A program made the position numbers and the translations under genes. 64,000 nt of DNA from an uncultured Collinsella sp. (GTDB taxonomy: Bacteria; Actinomycetota; Coriobacteriia; Coriobacteriales; Coriobacteriaceae), in the NCBI GenBank assembly GCA_958437935.1, contig CAUBPS010000009.1, forward strand, positions 43,007-107,006, in the 5' to 3' direction. The first letter of the stretch is position 1. Each line of letters opens with the position of its first letter. Under the pieces are notes generated by a model that was not told where the DNA came from, did not search any database, and saw only the letters and a list, made by a program, of their open reading frames with translations. Of the stretch, positions 15,898 through 24,774 are shown piece by piece.

Positions 15898-17389
15898 GGC
15901 GAAGCCCATCATGATCCAGGGCACCATGTCGAACGCGGGGAAGAGCCTGCTTGCGGCGGGGCTGTGCCGCGTGCTTTCGCAGGACGGCCTGCGCGTGACT
16001 CCCTTCAAGAGCCAGAACATGGCGCTCAACAGCGGTGTCACGGCCGACGGGCTCGAGATGGGGCGCGCCCAGATCATGCAGGCCGAGGCGTGCGGCATCG
16101 CGCCCGACGTGCGCATGAACCCCATCCTTCTCAAGCCCGAAAGCGACCACCGAAGCCAGCTCATCGTGGCCGGCAAGGCGCAGGGAGCCTTCGCTGCGAG
16201 GGACTACTTCGCGCGAAAGAAGGCGCTCATGCCGCAGATTTTGGAGGCGTTCGATTCGCTCGCGGAGGAAAACGACGTCATCGTCATCGAGGGCGCCGGC
16301 AGCCCCGCCGAAATCAACCTTTCCGAAAACGACATCGTCAACATGGGGCTCGCGCGCGCCGTGTCCTCCCCCGTGCTGCTCGCGGGCGACATCGACCCAG
16401 GCGGGGTGTTTGCCCAGCTCTACGGCACGGTCGCGCTCTTTGCGCCCGAGGATCGCGCGCTTTTGCGGGGGCTTGTGGTGAACAAGTTCCGCGGCGATGT
16501 GGAAATCCTGCGCCCGGGTTTGGCCCCGCTCGAGAAGATGTGCGGGGTTCCCGTCGTGGGGGTCGTGCCGTATCTTACGCTCGACCTGGACGACGAGGAC
16601 TCGCTCGCGCCGCGCCTATCTGCCCGCGAGGCGCGCGGCGTCATCGACGTCGCCGTCGTGCGCCTTCCGCATCTGTCGAACTTCACCGACTTCGACCCGC
16701 TTTCGCGCGTGCCCGGCATGGGCGTGCGCTACGTTTCCTCGACGACCGATCTGGGCCGACCCGACCTGGTGGTGCTTCCCGGCTCGAAGACCACGCTCGA
16801 CGACGCGCGCTGGCTTGCGGCTAGCGGCATCGGAGCCTGTGTGCGCGCGCTTTCGGGCGCGGGCACGCCGGTGCTCGGCATATGCGGAGGCTACCAGCTT
16901 TTGGGAGACGAGCTTTCCGACCCGCACGGCAGGGAAGGCGCTGGCACCGCGCGCGGGCTCGGGCTCATCCCTGCAAGTACGGTGTTCAAGGAGGAAAAGC
17001 ACCTCGCCCAGTCCGAGCTGCGCATCACGGGTGCCCAAGGCGCGTTCTCGGTGTGGAACGGCATGACGGCGCGCGGGTACGAGATTCACGACGGCGAAAC
17101 GACCGTCTCCTGCGCCCCTGCGGGCACGATTGGCGGCAAACCAGAAGGCGCGGCCTGCGGAAACGTGTTCGGAACCTATCTCCACGGCCTGTTCGACGAA
17201 CCGGGGGTGGCGCTCGCCCTCGCGCGCTCGCTCGCGCGCATGCGCGGCCTGCCCGAGAGCGTCGTGGGTGCTGCGGGCGCGGCTTCCGCGGCCGATCACC
17301 GTGCGTGCGAGTTCGACCGCCTGGCCGACGTCGTGCGCGGAGCGCTCGACATGGAGTATGTCTACCGCATTATCGAGGAGGGCGTATGA
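15890..17389 (+). CDS. cbiP: Cobyric acid synthase
   Basis: 499 residues. The GTG at 15890 is chosen because AGGAGG lies 9 bases upstream and the ATPase loop follows at once (MIQGTMSNAGKSLLAAGLCR). Family motifs: FKSQNMALNSGV, GRAQIMQAEACG, NPILLKPESD, VIEGAGSPAEINL and GDIDPGGVFAQLYGT. The C-terminal amidotransferase has its Cys at about residue 332 (LGICGGYQLLG) and a late catalytic His (YLHGLFD). It amidates the b, d, e and g side chains. It overlaps cobO by 4 bases. Confidence 0.94.
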   Translation: MGRAKPIMIQGTMSNAGKSLLAAGLCRVLSQDGLRVTPFKSQNMALNSGVTADGLEMGRAQIMQAEACGIAPDVRMNPILLKPESDHRSQLIVAGKAQGAFAARDYFARKKALMPQILEAFDSLAEENDVIVIEGAGSPAEINLSENDIVNMGLARAVSSPVLLAGDIDPGGVFAQLYGTVALFAPEDRALLRGLVVNKFRGDVEILRPGLAPLEKMCGVPVVGVVPYLTLDLDDEDSLAPRLSAREARGVIDVAVVRLPHLSNFTDFDPLSRVPGMGVRYVSSTTDLGRPDLVVLPGSKTTLDDARWLAASGIGACVRALSGAGTPVLGICGGYQLLGDELSDPHGREGAGTARGLGLIPASTVFKEEKHLAQSELRITGAQGAFSVWNGMTARGYEIHDGETTVSCAPAGTIGGKPEGAACGNVFGTYLHGLFDEPGVALALARSLARMRGLPESVVGAAGAASAADHRACEFDRLADVVRGALDMEYVYRIIEEGV

Positions 17390-17901
17390 TCCACGTGTAT
17401 CATGGCGACGGCAAAGGCAAGACCACGGCGGCGATGGGCCTTGCCCTTCGCATGCTCGCTGCAGGCCGCCGCGTCGTCGTCGTGCAGTTCCTGAAAGACG
17501 GCGAAAGCGGGGAGGCGCGCCTGCTCGCCCAGCATTTCGGCGTGCCCGTGTTCGCGGGGAAGGTGTCGGACAAGTTTACCTGGTCGATGACGTCGGAAGA
17601 ACTTGCCGCGACGTGCGAGCTGCACAATGAAAACCTCGCTTCCGCGCTCGCCGAGCTCGAGGGCGCGCAGGAGGGGCTGCTCGTGCTCGACGAGGCGCTC
17701 GACGCGCTTTCGAAGGGGCTTGTCGACGAGGCGCTCGTGGACCGCGCGCTCGATATGTCCGCGCGCGGCGTCGAAGTAGCGCTCACCGGGCGCGCGCCTT
17801 CCCGCAAGATCGTGGAGAAGGCCGACTACATAACCGAGATGCGGTGCGAGAAACACCCCTACACTCAGGGGATATGTGCAAGGGAAGGAGTGGAGTACTA
17901 G
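17386..17901 (+). CDS. cobO: Corrinoid adenosyltransferase (CobO/BtuR type)
   Basis: 171 residues from the ATG at 17386. P-loop YHGDGKGKTTAAMGLALR at residues 5-22, then VVVVQFLKDGESGEA, LLVLDEALDAL (Walker B) and VEVALTGRAPSRKIVEKADYITEM, the usual BtuR/CobO signature. It transfers the adenosyl group from ATP to Co(I) corrinoid. It starts in the cbiP stop codon and ends immediately before cbiC. The length is normal. Confidence 0.93.
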   Translation: MIHVYHGDGKGKTTAAMGLALRMLAAGRRVVVVQFLKDGESGEARLLAQHFGVPVFAGKVSDKFTWSMTSEELAATCELHNENLASALAELEGAQEGLLVLDEALDALSKGLVDEALVDRALDMSARGVEVALTGRAPSRKIVEKADYITEMRCEKHPYTQGICAREGVEY

Positions 17902-18543
17902 ATGGATTCCAAGGAGATGGCGCCCGGCGACATCGAGCGGCACAGCTTCGAGATCATCACCGAAGAGCTCGGCGGCCGCACGTTCCCGCCGCTCGAAGAG
18001 CCCGTCGTGAAGCGCGTCATCCACACCACTGCCGACTTCTCGTACGCCGATTCCCTCGTGTTCACCCATGACGCCGCGCACTGTGCGCTCGACGCACTGC
18101 GCGCAGGGGCCACGGTGCTCACCGACACGAACATGGCGCTCGCAGGCATAAGCAAGCCCGCGCTCGCGAAGCTCGGCTGCAAGGCCGTGTGCTACATGGC
18201 CGACCCTGATGTCGCCGCGGCTGCGCGCGCCGCGGGCACGACTCGCGCCGTTGCGAGCATGGACAAAGCTTGCCGCATCGAGGGTCCGCTTATCGTGGCC
18301 GTCGGCAACGCTCCCACAGCACTTCTGCGCCTCGCCGAGCTCATGGACGCGGGGAAGATCGCGCCCGCGCTCGTCGTTGGGGTGCCGGTCGGGTTTGTGA
18401 ACGTGGTCGAGGCGAAAGAGGAGCTACTCGCGCGACGCGTGCCGGCCATCGTCGCGAGGGGTCGCAAGGGCGGCTCGACCGTGGCGGCCGCCATTATGAA
18501 CGCGCTGCTCTACCAGATCACGCGCCCAGGCGGCCCGAAGTGA
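17902..18543 (+). CDS. cbiC: Cobalt-precorrin-8 methylmutase
   Basis: 213 residues. CbiC moves the C11 methyl group to C12, giving cobyrinic acid. The catalytic His is at residue 41 in RVIHTTADFSYAD. Other family motifs are TVLTDTNMALAGI, VGNAPTALLRLAEL, VVGVPVGFVNVVEAKEEL and ARGRKGGSTVAAAIMNALL. It begins one base after cobO and overlaps cbiJ by 4 bases (GTGA). Confidence 0.94.
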   Translation: MDSKEMAPGDIERHSFEIITEELGGRTFPPLEEPVVKRVIHTTADFSYADSLVFTHDAAHCALDALRAGATVLTDTNMALAGISKPALAKLGCKAVCYMADPDVAAAARAAGTTRAVASMDKACRIEGPLIVAVGNAPTALLRLAELMDAGKIAPALVVGVPVGFVNVVEAKEELLARRVPAIVARGRKGGSTVAAAIMNALLYQITRPGGPK

Positions 18544-19313
18544 CGGCGCCCGCATCCGCTCCGGCGCTGCGCATCTTCGCCGGCACCACCGAGGGCCGCC
18601 TTCTGTGCGAATGGGCGAGCCGGGCGGGCATCCCCGCCCGTGCCTACGCGGCAACCGAGTACGGAGGCGAGCTTTTGGGCGAGCTTCCGGGCGTCGAGGT
18701 GCATTCGGGTAGGCTCGACGAGGCCGACATGGAGCGCGAGCTTTCCGGCGCGCGCATCGTCGTCGACGCCACGCACCCCTTCGCTACGCTCGCAAGCGGC
18801 AACATCCGGGCCGCTTCGCTCGCCGTGGGTGCACGATGCTTGCGCCTTGCGCGCCCGGTCGAGGCGCTGCCCAAAGGCGTCGTGCCGGTCGCGTCGATCG
18901 CCTGCGCGGCGCGCTTTCTCTCCGAGAATCCGGGTCGCGCGCTTCTTACGACGGGGAGCAAGGAGCTTGCTCCCTACACGCTCGTCGCCGATTTCGCAGA
19001 GCGCTTCTTCGTGCGTGTGCTCCCGCTGCCCAGTGCTATAACGAAGTGCATCGACGCGGGGTTTTCGCCATCGCACGTCATCGGCATGCAGGGGCCCTTC
19101 ACCCGCGAGCTCAACGAGGCGATGCTTCGGCAGGTGGGCGCCCAGTGGCTTGTGACCAAGGACTCGGGAACCGTAGGCGGCACGGCCGAGAAGCTCGCCG
19201 CCGCGTGCGACGTGGGAGCGCGCTGCATCGTGGTCTCCCGTCCCGCCGAGGGAGGCGGGGCCCTTTCGCTTCGGGAAGTGGAAGACGAGCTCTTACGGGA
19301 GTTCGCGCGCTAG
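18540..19313 (+). CDS. cbiJ: Cobalt-precorrin-6A reductase
   Basis: 257 residues from the GTG at 18540 in the cbiC stop. Rossmann-type start (LRIFAGTTEGRLLCEWA), then VVDATHPFATLASGNIR, LTTGSKELAPY, VIGMQGPFTRELNEAML and LVTKDSGTVGGTAEKL, as in CbiJ/CobK. It reduces cobalt-precorrin-6A with NAD(P)H. This is the last gene of the operon; about 130 bases downstream the composition changes and a palindrome begins. Confidence 0.92.
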   Translation: MTAPASAPALRIFAGTTEGRLLCEWASRAGIPARAYAATEYGGELLGELPGVEVHSGRLDEADMERELSGARIVVDATHPFATLASGNIRAASLAVGARCLRLARPVEALPKGVVPVASIACAARFLSENPGRALLTTGSKELAPYTLVADFAERFFVRVLPLPSAITKCIDAGFSPSHVIGMQGPFTRELNEAMLRQVGAQWLVTKDSGTVGGTAEKLAAACDVGARCIVVSRPAEGGGALSLREVEDELLREFAR

Positions 19314-19341
19314 GCGCTCACCGCTCCTGCGCGCCCTCCCG

Positions 19342-19452
19342 CCCGCGAGGAGGAGCGCCCCGAGCAAGCTCGACCCGTACAAGCCCGTCATCCATCAATA
19401 GCTCGAGGACGACGCCCAGAACTGGCGCAAACGGCCCTTCAATAAGTTGCGG
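19342..19452 (+). pseudogene. Short transposase-like remnant (IS21 IstA type suspected)
   Basis: In the frame passing through 19363 the plus strand reads SKLDPYKPVIHQ, a stop at 19399-19401, then LEDDAQNWRKRPF. The SKLDPYKP...LEDD...NWRK pattern resembles the segment just after the HTH of IS21-family IstA transposases. Only about 35 codons remain, with an internal stop, and the match runs into the palindrome at 19447. It lies exactly at the right edge of the GC-rich cob cluster. The family call is from memory of the motif and is moderate at best. Confidence 0.4.
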
Positions 19453-19498
19453 TGAAATAGTGTCTGCAGCAGCATAAACAGGAACTATTTCACCGCAA
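19447..19498. repeat. Palindromic repeat, family A copy 1
   Basis: Perfect 15-base inverted repeat TTGCGGTGAAATAGT / ACTATTTCACCGCAA with a 22-base loop. The same arms recur at 21161-21223 and 37601-37663. It marks the join between the cob cluster and the neighbouring chromosome. Confidence 0.9.
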
Positions 19499-19521
19499 TT
19501 TAAGAGGTTTTGGAAGATATA

Positions 19522-19565
19522 GAAGGCGCTGGGCCTCGAGGACTATCTCGTGGCCCAGCGCCTTC
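19522..19565 (-). terminator. Hairpin terminator after the radical SAM gene (possibly bidirectional)
   Basis: Perfect 14-base stem GAAGGCGCTGGGCC / GGCCCAGCGCCTTC with a 16-base loop, just beyond the stop of the minus-strand radical SAM gene. The U-run is weak on both strands. It could also end stray cob transcription. Confidence 0.7.
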
Positions 19566-19588
19566 TTTGGCAACTGCGTTATCGGGCA

Positions 19589-21022
19589 CTAGCAGTTGCT
19601 CTTGAGCTTGCGGCCCTGTTGTTCAAACTTATGCATGTCGCTGTCGGCCATGCCCTGCGTCTCGTCCGCATGGCGTTTGGTGTAGAGCGGATCGTCGGGG
19701 TCGTTCCAGATGCGATCGGCCGCGGGCGACCATGCCTCGGCTGCTGCCTTGGTCTTGTCGCGCAGCTGCTCGGGCGACTCCTTCTCGATAAGGTCGGTGC
19801 TGTGGGCGCCGCTCTCGGCGACCATCTTGGGCAGGATGTCGGGATTCTCGAGCATGGGGCACGGCTTGAGATAGTTGTCGTTAAACGGCATGTTCTCGTA
19901 GTACTTCATAAAGAGGGGAGAGCGCAGCGCATCGAGCAGGCTCATGTCGTGGATGTTGGCGTTGGAGTAGTGGATGAACACGCACGGCTCCACGTCACCC
20001 GCGGCATTGATGTGCAGATAGCGACGGCCGCCAGCGATGCAGCCGCCAACGTACTCGCCGTCGTTTTGGAAGTCGAGGGTAAACAGCGGCTTCTTCTCGC
20101 GCATCTCGCGGATAAAGTGATACATGTGCTCGCGCTGCTCGGGCGTGGGCATAAGCTCGGAGGTCGCGTTGCGGCCGACCGGCATAAAGTGGAAGTACCA
20201 GCAGAAGAGTGCGCCCTCGCTGATCATCCAGTCCATGTTCTCCTCGGTGGCAACCGTGTCGGCGTTGGCGCTGGTCCAGCAGGTGGAGATGCCAAACGGC
20301 AGGTCGCGCTCGCGCAGGAGCTTCATAGCGTGCTCGATCTTGGCATAGGTGCCCTTGCCACGGCGTGCGTCAGTGGTGTGCTCGTTGCCCTCGGCGCTGA
20401 TGGCTGGCACAAAGTTGGCCACACGAATCATGTCGTCGCAGAAGGCCTCGTCGATGAGCGTGGAGTTGGTGAAGCACAGGAACGCGCAGTCCTGGTGCTT
20501 CTCGCAGATCTTGATGAGGTCGTGCTTGCGGACGAGCGGCTCGCCGCCGGTGTAGATGTAGATGTGGGTGCCCAGGGCCTTGCCCTGCGTGACGATGGAG
20601 TCGATGTCGTCGAACGACAGATTTTGCTTGTAGCCGTACTCGGCGGCCCAGCAGCCCGTGCAATGCAGGTTGCAAGCGCTCGTGGGGTCTAGCAGGATGG
20701 CCCACGGAATGTTGCACTGATACTTCTCGCGGCTCTTTTCCTGCTCTGGCCAGGCCAGCAGGTTGCCATCGACGATGAGGGTCTTGAGCAGCCTCGAGCG
20801 CATCTCGGGGTTGAGGTCGAAGATCTTCATGATGAGGTCGTACCAGTTACCACGGCTCTTGATGACGTTGGTAAAGGCGGCGCGCTGCGAAGGAAATACC
20901 TTGTCGGGGACCAACTTGTTGATGAGGTCCATGATCTTGTCGATGTTTTCTTGCGGGTTGCTGTCCAGGTAGTCAATGAGTTTGTTGAGCGCGGCGCGCT
21001 CGGCGGACTGTGTAAGCGACAT
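19589..21022 (-). CDS. Radical SAM protein of unknown substrate
   Basis: 477 residues; the ATG at 21022 follows AAAGGAA. The radical SAM cluster motif is CNLHCTGC with Cys at 117, 121 and 124, followed by YTGGEPLVRKHDLIKIC. A C-terminal part with further cysteines (GGCIAGGRRYLHINAAGDVEPC, then CPMLENPDIL) suggests a SPASM-like auxiliary cluster domain. An alpha-helical 100-residue N-terminal region precedes the radical domain, and the last 70 residues are charged. The gene stands alone, flanked by palindromes on both sides. Similar proteins are annotated only generically; no substrate can be assigned. Confidence 0.85.
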   Translation of the reverse strand: MSLTQSAERAALNKLIDYLDSNPQENIDKIMDLINKLVPDKVFPSQRAAFTNVIKSRGNWYDLIMKIFDLNPEMRSRLLKTLIVDGNLLAWPEQEKSREKYQCNIPWAILLDPTSACNLHCTGCWAAEYGYKQNLSFDDIDSIVTQGKALGTHIYIYTGGEPLVRKHDLIKICEKHQDCAFLCFTNSTLIDEAFCDDMIRVANFVPAISAEGNEHTTDARRGKGTYAKIEHAMKLLRERDLPFGISTCWTSANADTVATEENMDWMISEGALFCWYFHFMPVGRNATSELMPTPEQREHMYHFIREMREKKPLFTLDFQNDGEYVGGCIAGGRRYLHINAAGDVEPCVFIHYSNANIHDMSLLDALRSPLFMKYYENMPFNDNYLKPCPMLENPDILPKMVAESGAHSTDLIEKESPEQLRDKTKAAAEAWSPAADRIWNDPDDPLYTKRHADETQGMADSDMHKFEQQGRKLKSNC

Positions 21023-21160
21023 GGGTAATTCCTTTCACGTGTGCTTGCTGTAGGATATTACCCAAATGTGGAATAAACAGCGTGTAAAGATTGCCGAATG
21101 TGTCTATTCAACGAAGCAATTTGATTTGGGGAGTTGCGGCTTCGCTTATCCCCTCTTAAA

Positions 21161-21223
21161 TTGCGGTGAAATGGGGACTGAATAGGCCTTCTAGCAGCCT
21201 AAACAGTCCCTATTTCACCGCAA
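21161..21223. repeat. Palindromic repeat, family A copy 2
   Basis: Arms of 20 bases, TTGCGGTGAAATGGGGACTG and CAGTCCCTATTTCACCGCAA, with one mismatch, and a 23-base loop that can itself pair (AGGC/GCCT). It lies between the radical SAM gene start and the ABC permease stop, in the same orientation as copy 1. It contains the GGGAC/GTCCC core shared with several other palindromes here. Confidence 0.9.
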
Positions 21224-21239
21224 CTTTTGTTGGGCGGCT

Positions 21240-22454
21240 TTACTGGTAGCGTAGACACTCCACGGGGTCGAGTTTTGCGGCTCGGCGGGCGGGGTAGAAA
21301 CCGAAGATGACGCCGATGCCGACAGAGACGCCGAAGGCCAGCAGCACCGTGGCGATTGAAAAGCTCGGTGTGATTTGCCCGCTGGCACCGAGCTCGCTGA
21401 GAACCCCTGATCCTGCGGCAAACATCGCGAGGCCCCAGGCCAGTAGATAACCAATCAGGACACCCAGCAGGCCACCAGTGACGCACAGCGCCGAGGACTC
21501 GGCCAAAAACTGCGCGGTGATATCGCGACGACTGGCGCCCAGGGCACGGCGAATACCGATCTCGCGGATGCGCTCAGTCACGTTGGTGAGCATCATATTC
21601 ATAATGCCGATACCTCCGACAAGCAGTGAGATGCTGGCGACAGCACCCATGATGAGCGAGAACGCGCCCATAAAGGAGTTGAGTGCATCGATGGCGCTTT
21701 TCATGGATGTCGCCGATACGCTGTCGTACTCATCCTCCTCCTCGATGCCCTTTATCGCGCGCACCTTGGACTCGATGGTCTTACAAAGCTCATCCATATC
21801 CGTGCCCTCGGCGGCAAGTGCCGTCACGCTGGGGAATGAAGGATTCTCGTCGCCAAACAGTCCGGCGATGGTTTCGCGTGGCATATACAGCGTGAGTGAG
21901 CCCATGGAGTCGCTGCCGCTGTCAATTACGCCGACAATCTGCACCTCGCCGTTCGACACTTTGATGGTCTTGCCGAGTGCGTCCTGTTCGTTGCCGTAAA
22001 GCTGGTCGGCGCCGCCGCGGCTGATGAGCGCCACGCGCGAGCCTGATTGAGACTCGGCCTGTGAATAGACACGTCCCGCAATGAGCTTGCTGGCCCCCAC
22101 GGCGTCGAGCATGTCGCTGTCGACACCCTGTGCCATGACGGTATAGCTTTTATCGCCAGACTTGTACTCGGTATACGCGCTGTCGACAATGCCGATCTGC
22201 TCTATCTGCGGCACCAGTTTTTGAAGCTTCTGGACGTCCGAATCGGTGAGTTCTTGCGATGAATAGATTTGCACCATGCGTGCCGCATTGAGGCCCAGGC
22301 TATTGACCAAGCTGTTTTGGATGCCGCCGATGAGCGAAGTCATAGCGATGACCGATGCGATGCCAATGACGATGCCCAGGATGGTGAGCAGGCTGCGCCC
22401 CTTGTTGGCCTCGAGCGAGTGCAGGGCTTCTTGGATGAGATCGCGGGTGCTCAT
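21240..22454 (-). CDS. MacB-type ABC transporter permease
   Basis: 404 residues from MSTRDLIQEAL; the ATG at 22454 follows AAAGGAG and overlaps the ATPase stop (ATGA), so I prefer it to the upstream ATG. Topology is that of MacB/FtsX permeases: one N-terminal membrane helix (LLTILGIVIGIASVIAM), an extracytoplasmic domain of about 200 residues, and three C-terminal helices (LIMGAVASISLLVGGIGIMNMML, LGVLIGYLLAWGLAMF, VLLAFGVSVGIGVIFGFYPA). The motif GIRRALGASRRDI is typical. It works with the ATPase and adaptor encoded just upstream, probably in export of a small molecule or peptide. Confidence 0.9.
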   Translation of the reverse strand: MSTRDLIQEALHSLEANKGRSLLTILGIVIGIASVIAMTSLIGGIQNSLVNSLGLNAARMVQIYSSQELTDSDVQKLQKLVPQIEQIGIVDSAYTEYKSGDKSYTVMAQGVDSDMLDAVGASKLIAGRVYSQAESQSGSRVALISRGGADQLYGNEQDALGKTIKVSNGEVQIVGVIDSGSDSMGSLTLYMPRETIAGLFGDENPSFPSVTALAAEGTDMDELCKTIESKVRAIKGIEEEDEYDSVSATSMKSAIDALNSFMGAFSLIMGAVASISLLVGGIGIMNMMLTNVTERIREIGIRRALGASRRDITAQFLAESSALCVTGGLLGVLIGYLLAWGLAMFAAGSGVLSELGASGQITPSFSIATVLLAFGVSVGIGVIFGFYPARRAAKLDPVECLRYQ

Positions 22455-23224
22455 GCCACCACTCCTTTCGGCGGGTTGGCGGAGGCGGAAATCATGGGCA
22501 GGCAATCTACGGCGCTGCGCAGGGTCCGCGGTGCATGTGGAATATACGCGCCGTCGTGAATGCGACCGTCGCGGATGGTCACGGCACGGTCGGCCTCGGC
22601 AGCGATGCCGGGGTCGTGTGTGATGAGCACGATGGTCTTGCCGCGCTCCTGTAGCCTGTGGAAGGTTTCCATCACGAGCGCTCCGGTGGCAGAGTCCAGG
22701 TTTCCCGTCGGTTCGTCTGCCAGAATGATGGGCGGATCGTTGACGAGGGCGCGCGCGATGGCAACCCTCTGCATCTGTCCGCCCGAAAGCTCGGAGATAC
22801 GGTGATCCCAGTGGTCGACCGGCAGCGTGACGGCTTGTAACGCGTGCACGGCGCGCATCTCGCGCTGGCTGCGGGGCACGTTGGTATACGACAGCGGCAG
22901 CATCACGTTTTCGATGACCGAAAGGCGCGGCAGCAGGTTAAAGCTCTGAAAGACAAAGCCGATGCTCAGGGCGCGGACTTCGGTGAGCTCGTCATCATCG
23001 AGCTCGGCTACGTTGAGTCCTTGCAGGTAGTAGTCGCCAGCCGTCGGTTTGTCCAGACAGCCCAGGATGTTCATGAGCGTCGACTTGCCCGAGCCCGAGG
23101 GGCCGGTAATGGCGATGAACTCACCGGGATCTACTGCCAGGCTTACGTTATGCAGGATGTGGGCGCAACCGGCCTCGCTCGCAAAGATGCGGTGCACGTT
23201 GCGGATGTCGATGACGGGACGCAT
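22451..23224 (-). CDS. MacB-type ABC transporter ATPase
   Basis: 257 residues. Walker A GPSGSGKSTLMNILG near residue 42, Q-loop FVFQSFNLLPRL, signature LSGGQMQRVAIARAL, Walker B IILADEPTGNLDS and switch His ITHDPG are all intact. It has the short LolD/MacB form with a roughly 35-residue C-terminal extension. It overlaps the permease by 4 bases and the adaptor by one base, so the three genes are translationally coupled in the order adaptor, ATPase, permease. Confidence 0.93.
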   Translation of the reverse strand: MRPVIDIRNVHRIFASEAGCAHILHNVSLAVDPGEFIAITGPSGSGKSTLMNILGCLDKPTAGDYYLQGLNVAELDDDELTEVRALSIGFVFQSFNLLPRLSVIENVMLPLSYTNVPRSQREMRAVHALQAVTLPVDHWDHRISELSGGQMQRVAIARALVNDPPIILADEPTGNLDSATGALVMETFHRLQERGKTIVLITHDPGIAAEADRAVTIRDGRIHDGAYIPHAPRTLRSAVDCLPMISASANPPKGVVA

Positions 23225-24645
23225 TACTTGCCCTCGTCGGCAGGCATGTTGTCGCCGCCGTCTGCCGTCATGCCTGTGCCGGTATCCGTCACGATGGTGT
23301 CGCCGTCGCGTAGCTTGGTAACCGGGACGTCTGGGTTGATCTCGTTGCCCTGGTCGTCGCGCGTGACCTGGGTCTTGCCGACTACAGCCTCGTTGTCGTT
23401 TTGCGTCACGACGGTCACCTTCACGCGGCGCGTCTTTTTGCCTTCCGAATCGGTGGCCAGATTGACGTAATAGTGCTCGCCATCTTCGGTCATCAGCGCC
23501 ATGGTCGGCACCATCACCACGTCGTCGAGCTTCTCGGTCACTACCGAGACCTCGGCAGTCATACCCGGCTTAAGGCGACTGTCGGGTGCTTCGATGAGGA
23601 TGTCGACGTTAAAGGTCACGCTGCCGCCGCTCCCGGAGGAGGAGTCGGAGTTTGCCACCGAGGCGATAGCCGTGACGGTGCCCTGGCTCACGATATCGGG
23701 AAACGCGGGATAGGTCACGTTGGCGCTCTGCCCAACGGCGATTTTGGCGATGTCCTTTTCACCCACCTGAACGGTGACCTTCATCTTGGAGAGGTCGGCG
23801 ATCTGCATGCACTGCTTGCCGCTGTTCGTATCGCCTTCGCCCATGATCATGCCTCCTGTTACCGTGGCGCCCACCTTGGCGTTGAGCTCCACGATGCTGC
23901 CCGAGCTCGGGGCCGTGACCGTACGGCTGGCGGCCTTGGCGTTAGCCTGATCGAGGTTTGCCTGGGCCGATGCGAGGCTGCGCTGCGCGGCCGATACGGC
24001 GTTCGTGTCCGCTGATGCGGCGGAGACGCCAGTCGCTGCGGAAGCTCCATCGACATCCGTCGTTGGGGCGGCCTGCGCGGCAGCTGCGGCTTTCTTCGCG
24101 TTGGCGAGGTCTTCCTGTGCCGCTGTCACCGCGCGCTGCGCCTCGGCAACGTTGCGATCGAGCTCATCGTTTTTAATGGTCATGAGTACGTCGCCCTCGT
24201 TGACGGACTGGCCGGCTTGCACGTTGATAGATGCCACCGTTCCGTCGACAGAAGGGGAGACCACCGAAGCCGAGATGGGCTTGAGCTGGCCTTTAGCCTC
24301 GACGGTGGTCGTAAACGTGCCCTCGGTGACCATGTCGGTCACCGGCCCGTTGGTACCTGCGGGCCGTTCGTTGATGACTAAGGTCACGACAACGGCGATG
24401 AGCACAATGGCGGCCACGACGCCGGCCGCAATGCCGCGCCGGATGAGCTTTTTGCGCCGACGCTCGGCACGCTTCGCTTTGAGTTTGGCGAAGGCCTCTT
24501 CGTCAGAAATCTCGGTTGTATCGCTTGTGCTGCCGTTTTGCTGCGCGGCGTTCACGTTTGTTATGAGGGGAAGCGTTTCGGTGGCACCCTCGGGCGTTCG
24601 CTCGGCATCATTGGGTCCCGGGGTAATGGTGGGGACATTCGACAT
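23224..24645 (-). CDS. MacA/HlyD-type membrane fusion (adaptor) protein
   Basis: 473 residues from MSNVPTITPG; the ATG at 24645 follows AAAGGAG and the longer frame upstream is unlikely. A charged cytoplasmic N-terminus ends in AKRAERRRKKLIRRG, followed by a single membrane helix (AAGVVAAIVLIAVVVTLVI). Then come a lipoyl-like half motif, an Ala-rich coiled coil (AQRAVTAAQEDLANAKKA) and the second lipoyl half (TVTAPSSGSIVELNAKVGATV). A beta-barrel region follows, and a Gly/Asp-rich end. In a Gram-positive this adaptor would link the MacB permease to the wall or to substrate. First gene of the exporter operon. Confidence 0.9.
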   Translation of the reverse strand: MSNVPTITPGPNDAERTPEGATETLPLITNVNAAQQNGSTSDTTEISDEEAFAKLKAKRAERRRKKLIRRGIAAGVVAAIVLIAVVVTLVINERPAGTNGPVTDMVTEGTFTTTVEAKGQLKPISASVVSPSVDGTVASINVQAGQSVNEGDVLMTIKNDELDRNVAEAQRAVTAAQEDLANAKKAAAAAQAAPTTDVDGASAATGVSAASADTNAVSAAQRSLASAQANLDQANAKAASRTVTAPSSGSIVELNAKVGATVTGGMIMGEGDTNSGKQCMQIADLSKMKVTVQVGEKDIAKIAVGQSANVTYPAFPDIVSQGTVTAIASVANSDSSSGSGGSVTFNVDILIEAPDSRLKPGMTAEVSVVTEKLDDVVMVPTMALMTEDGEHYYVNLATDSEGKKTRRVKVTVVTQNDNEAVVGKTQVTRDDQGNEINPDVPVTKLRDGDTIVTDTGTGMTADGGDNMPADEGK

Positions 24646-24774
24646 GGCGTCTCCTTTATAGAAAGTTTCTTGATAAGTATATGCGCCCGTCGCAAGAGGC
24701 GGGCGCATATGGCGGTATCTTTCGGAACTGTTAGATTGGAGCGTCAGCTCCCCGTTGTGCGAAGGCGTGATTCC

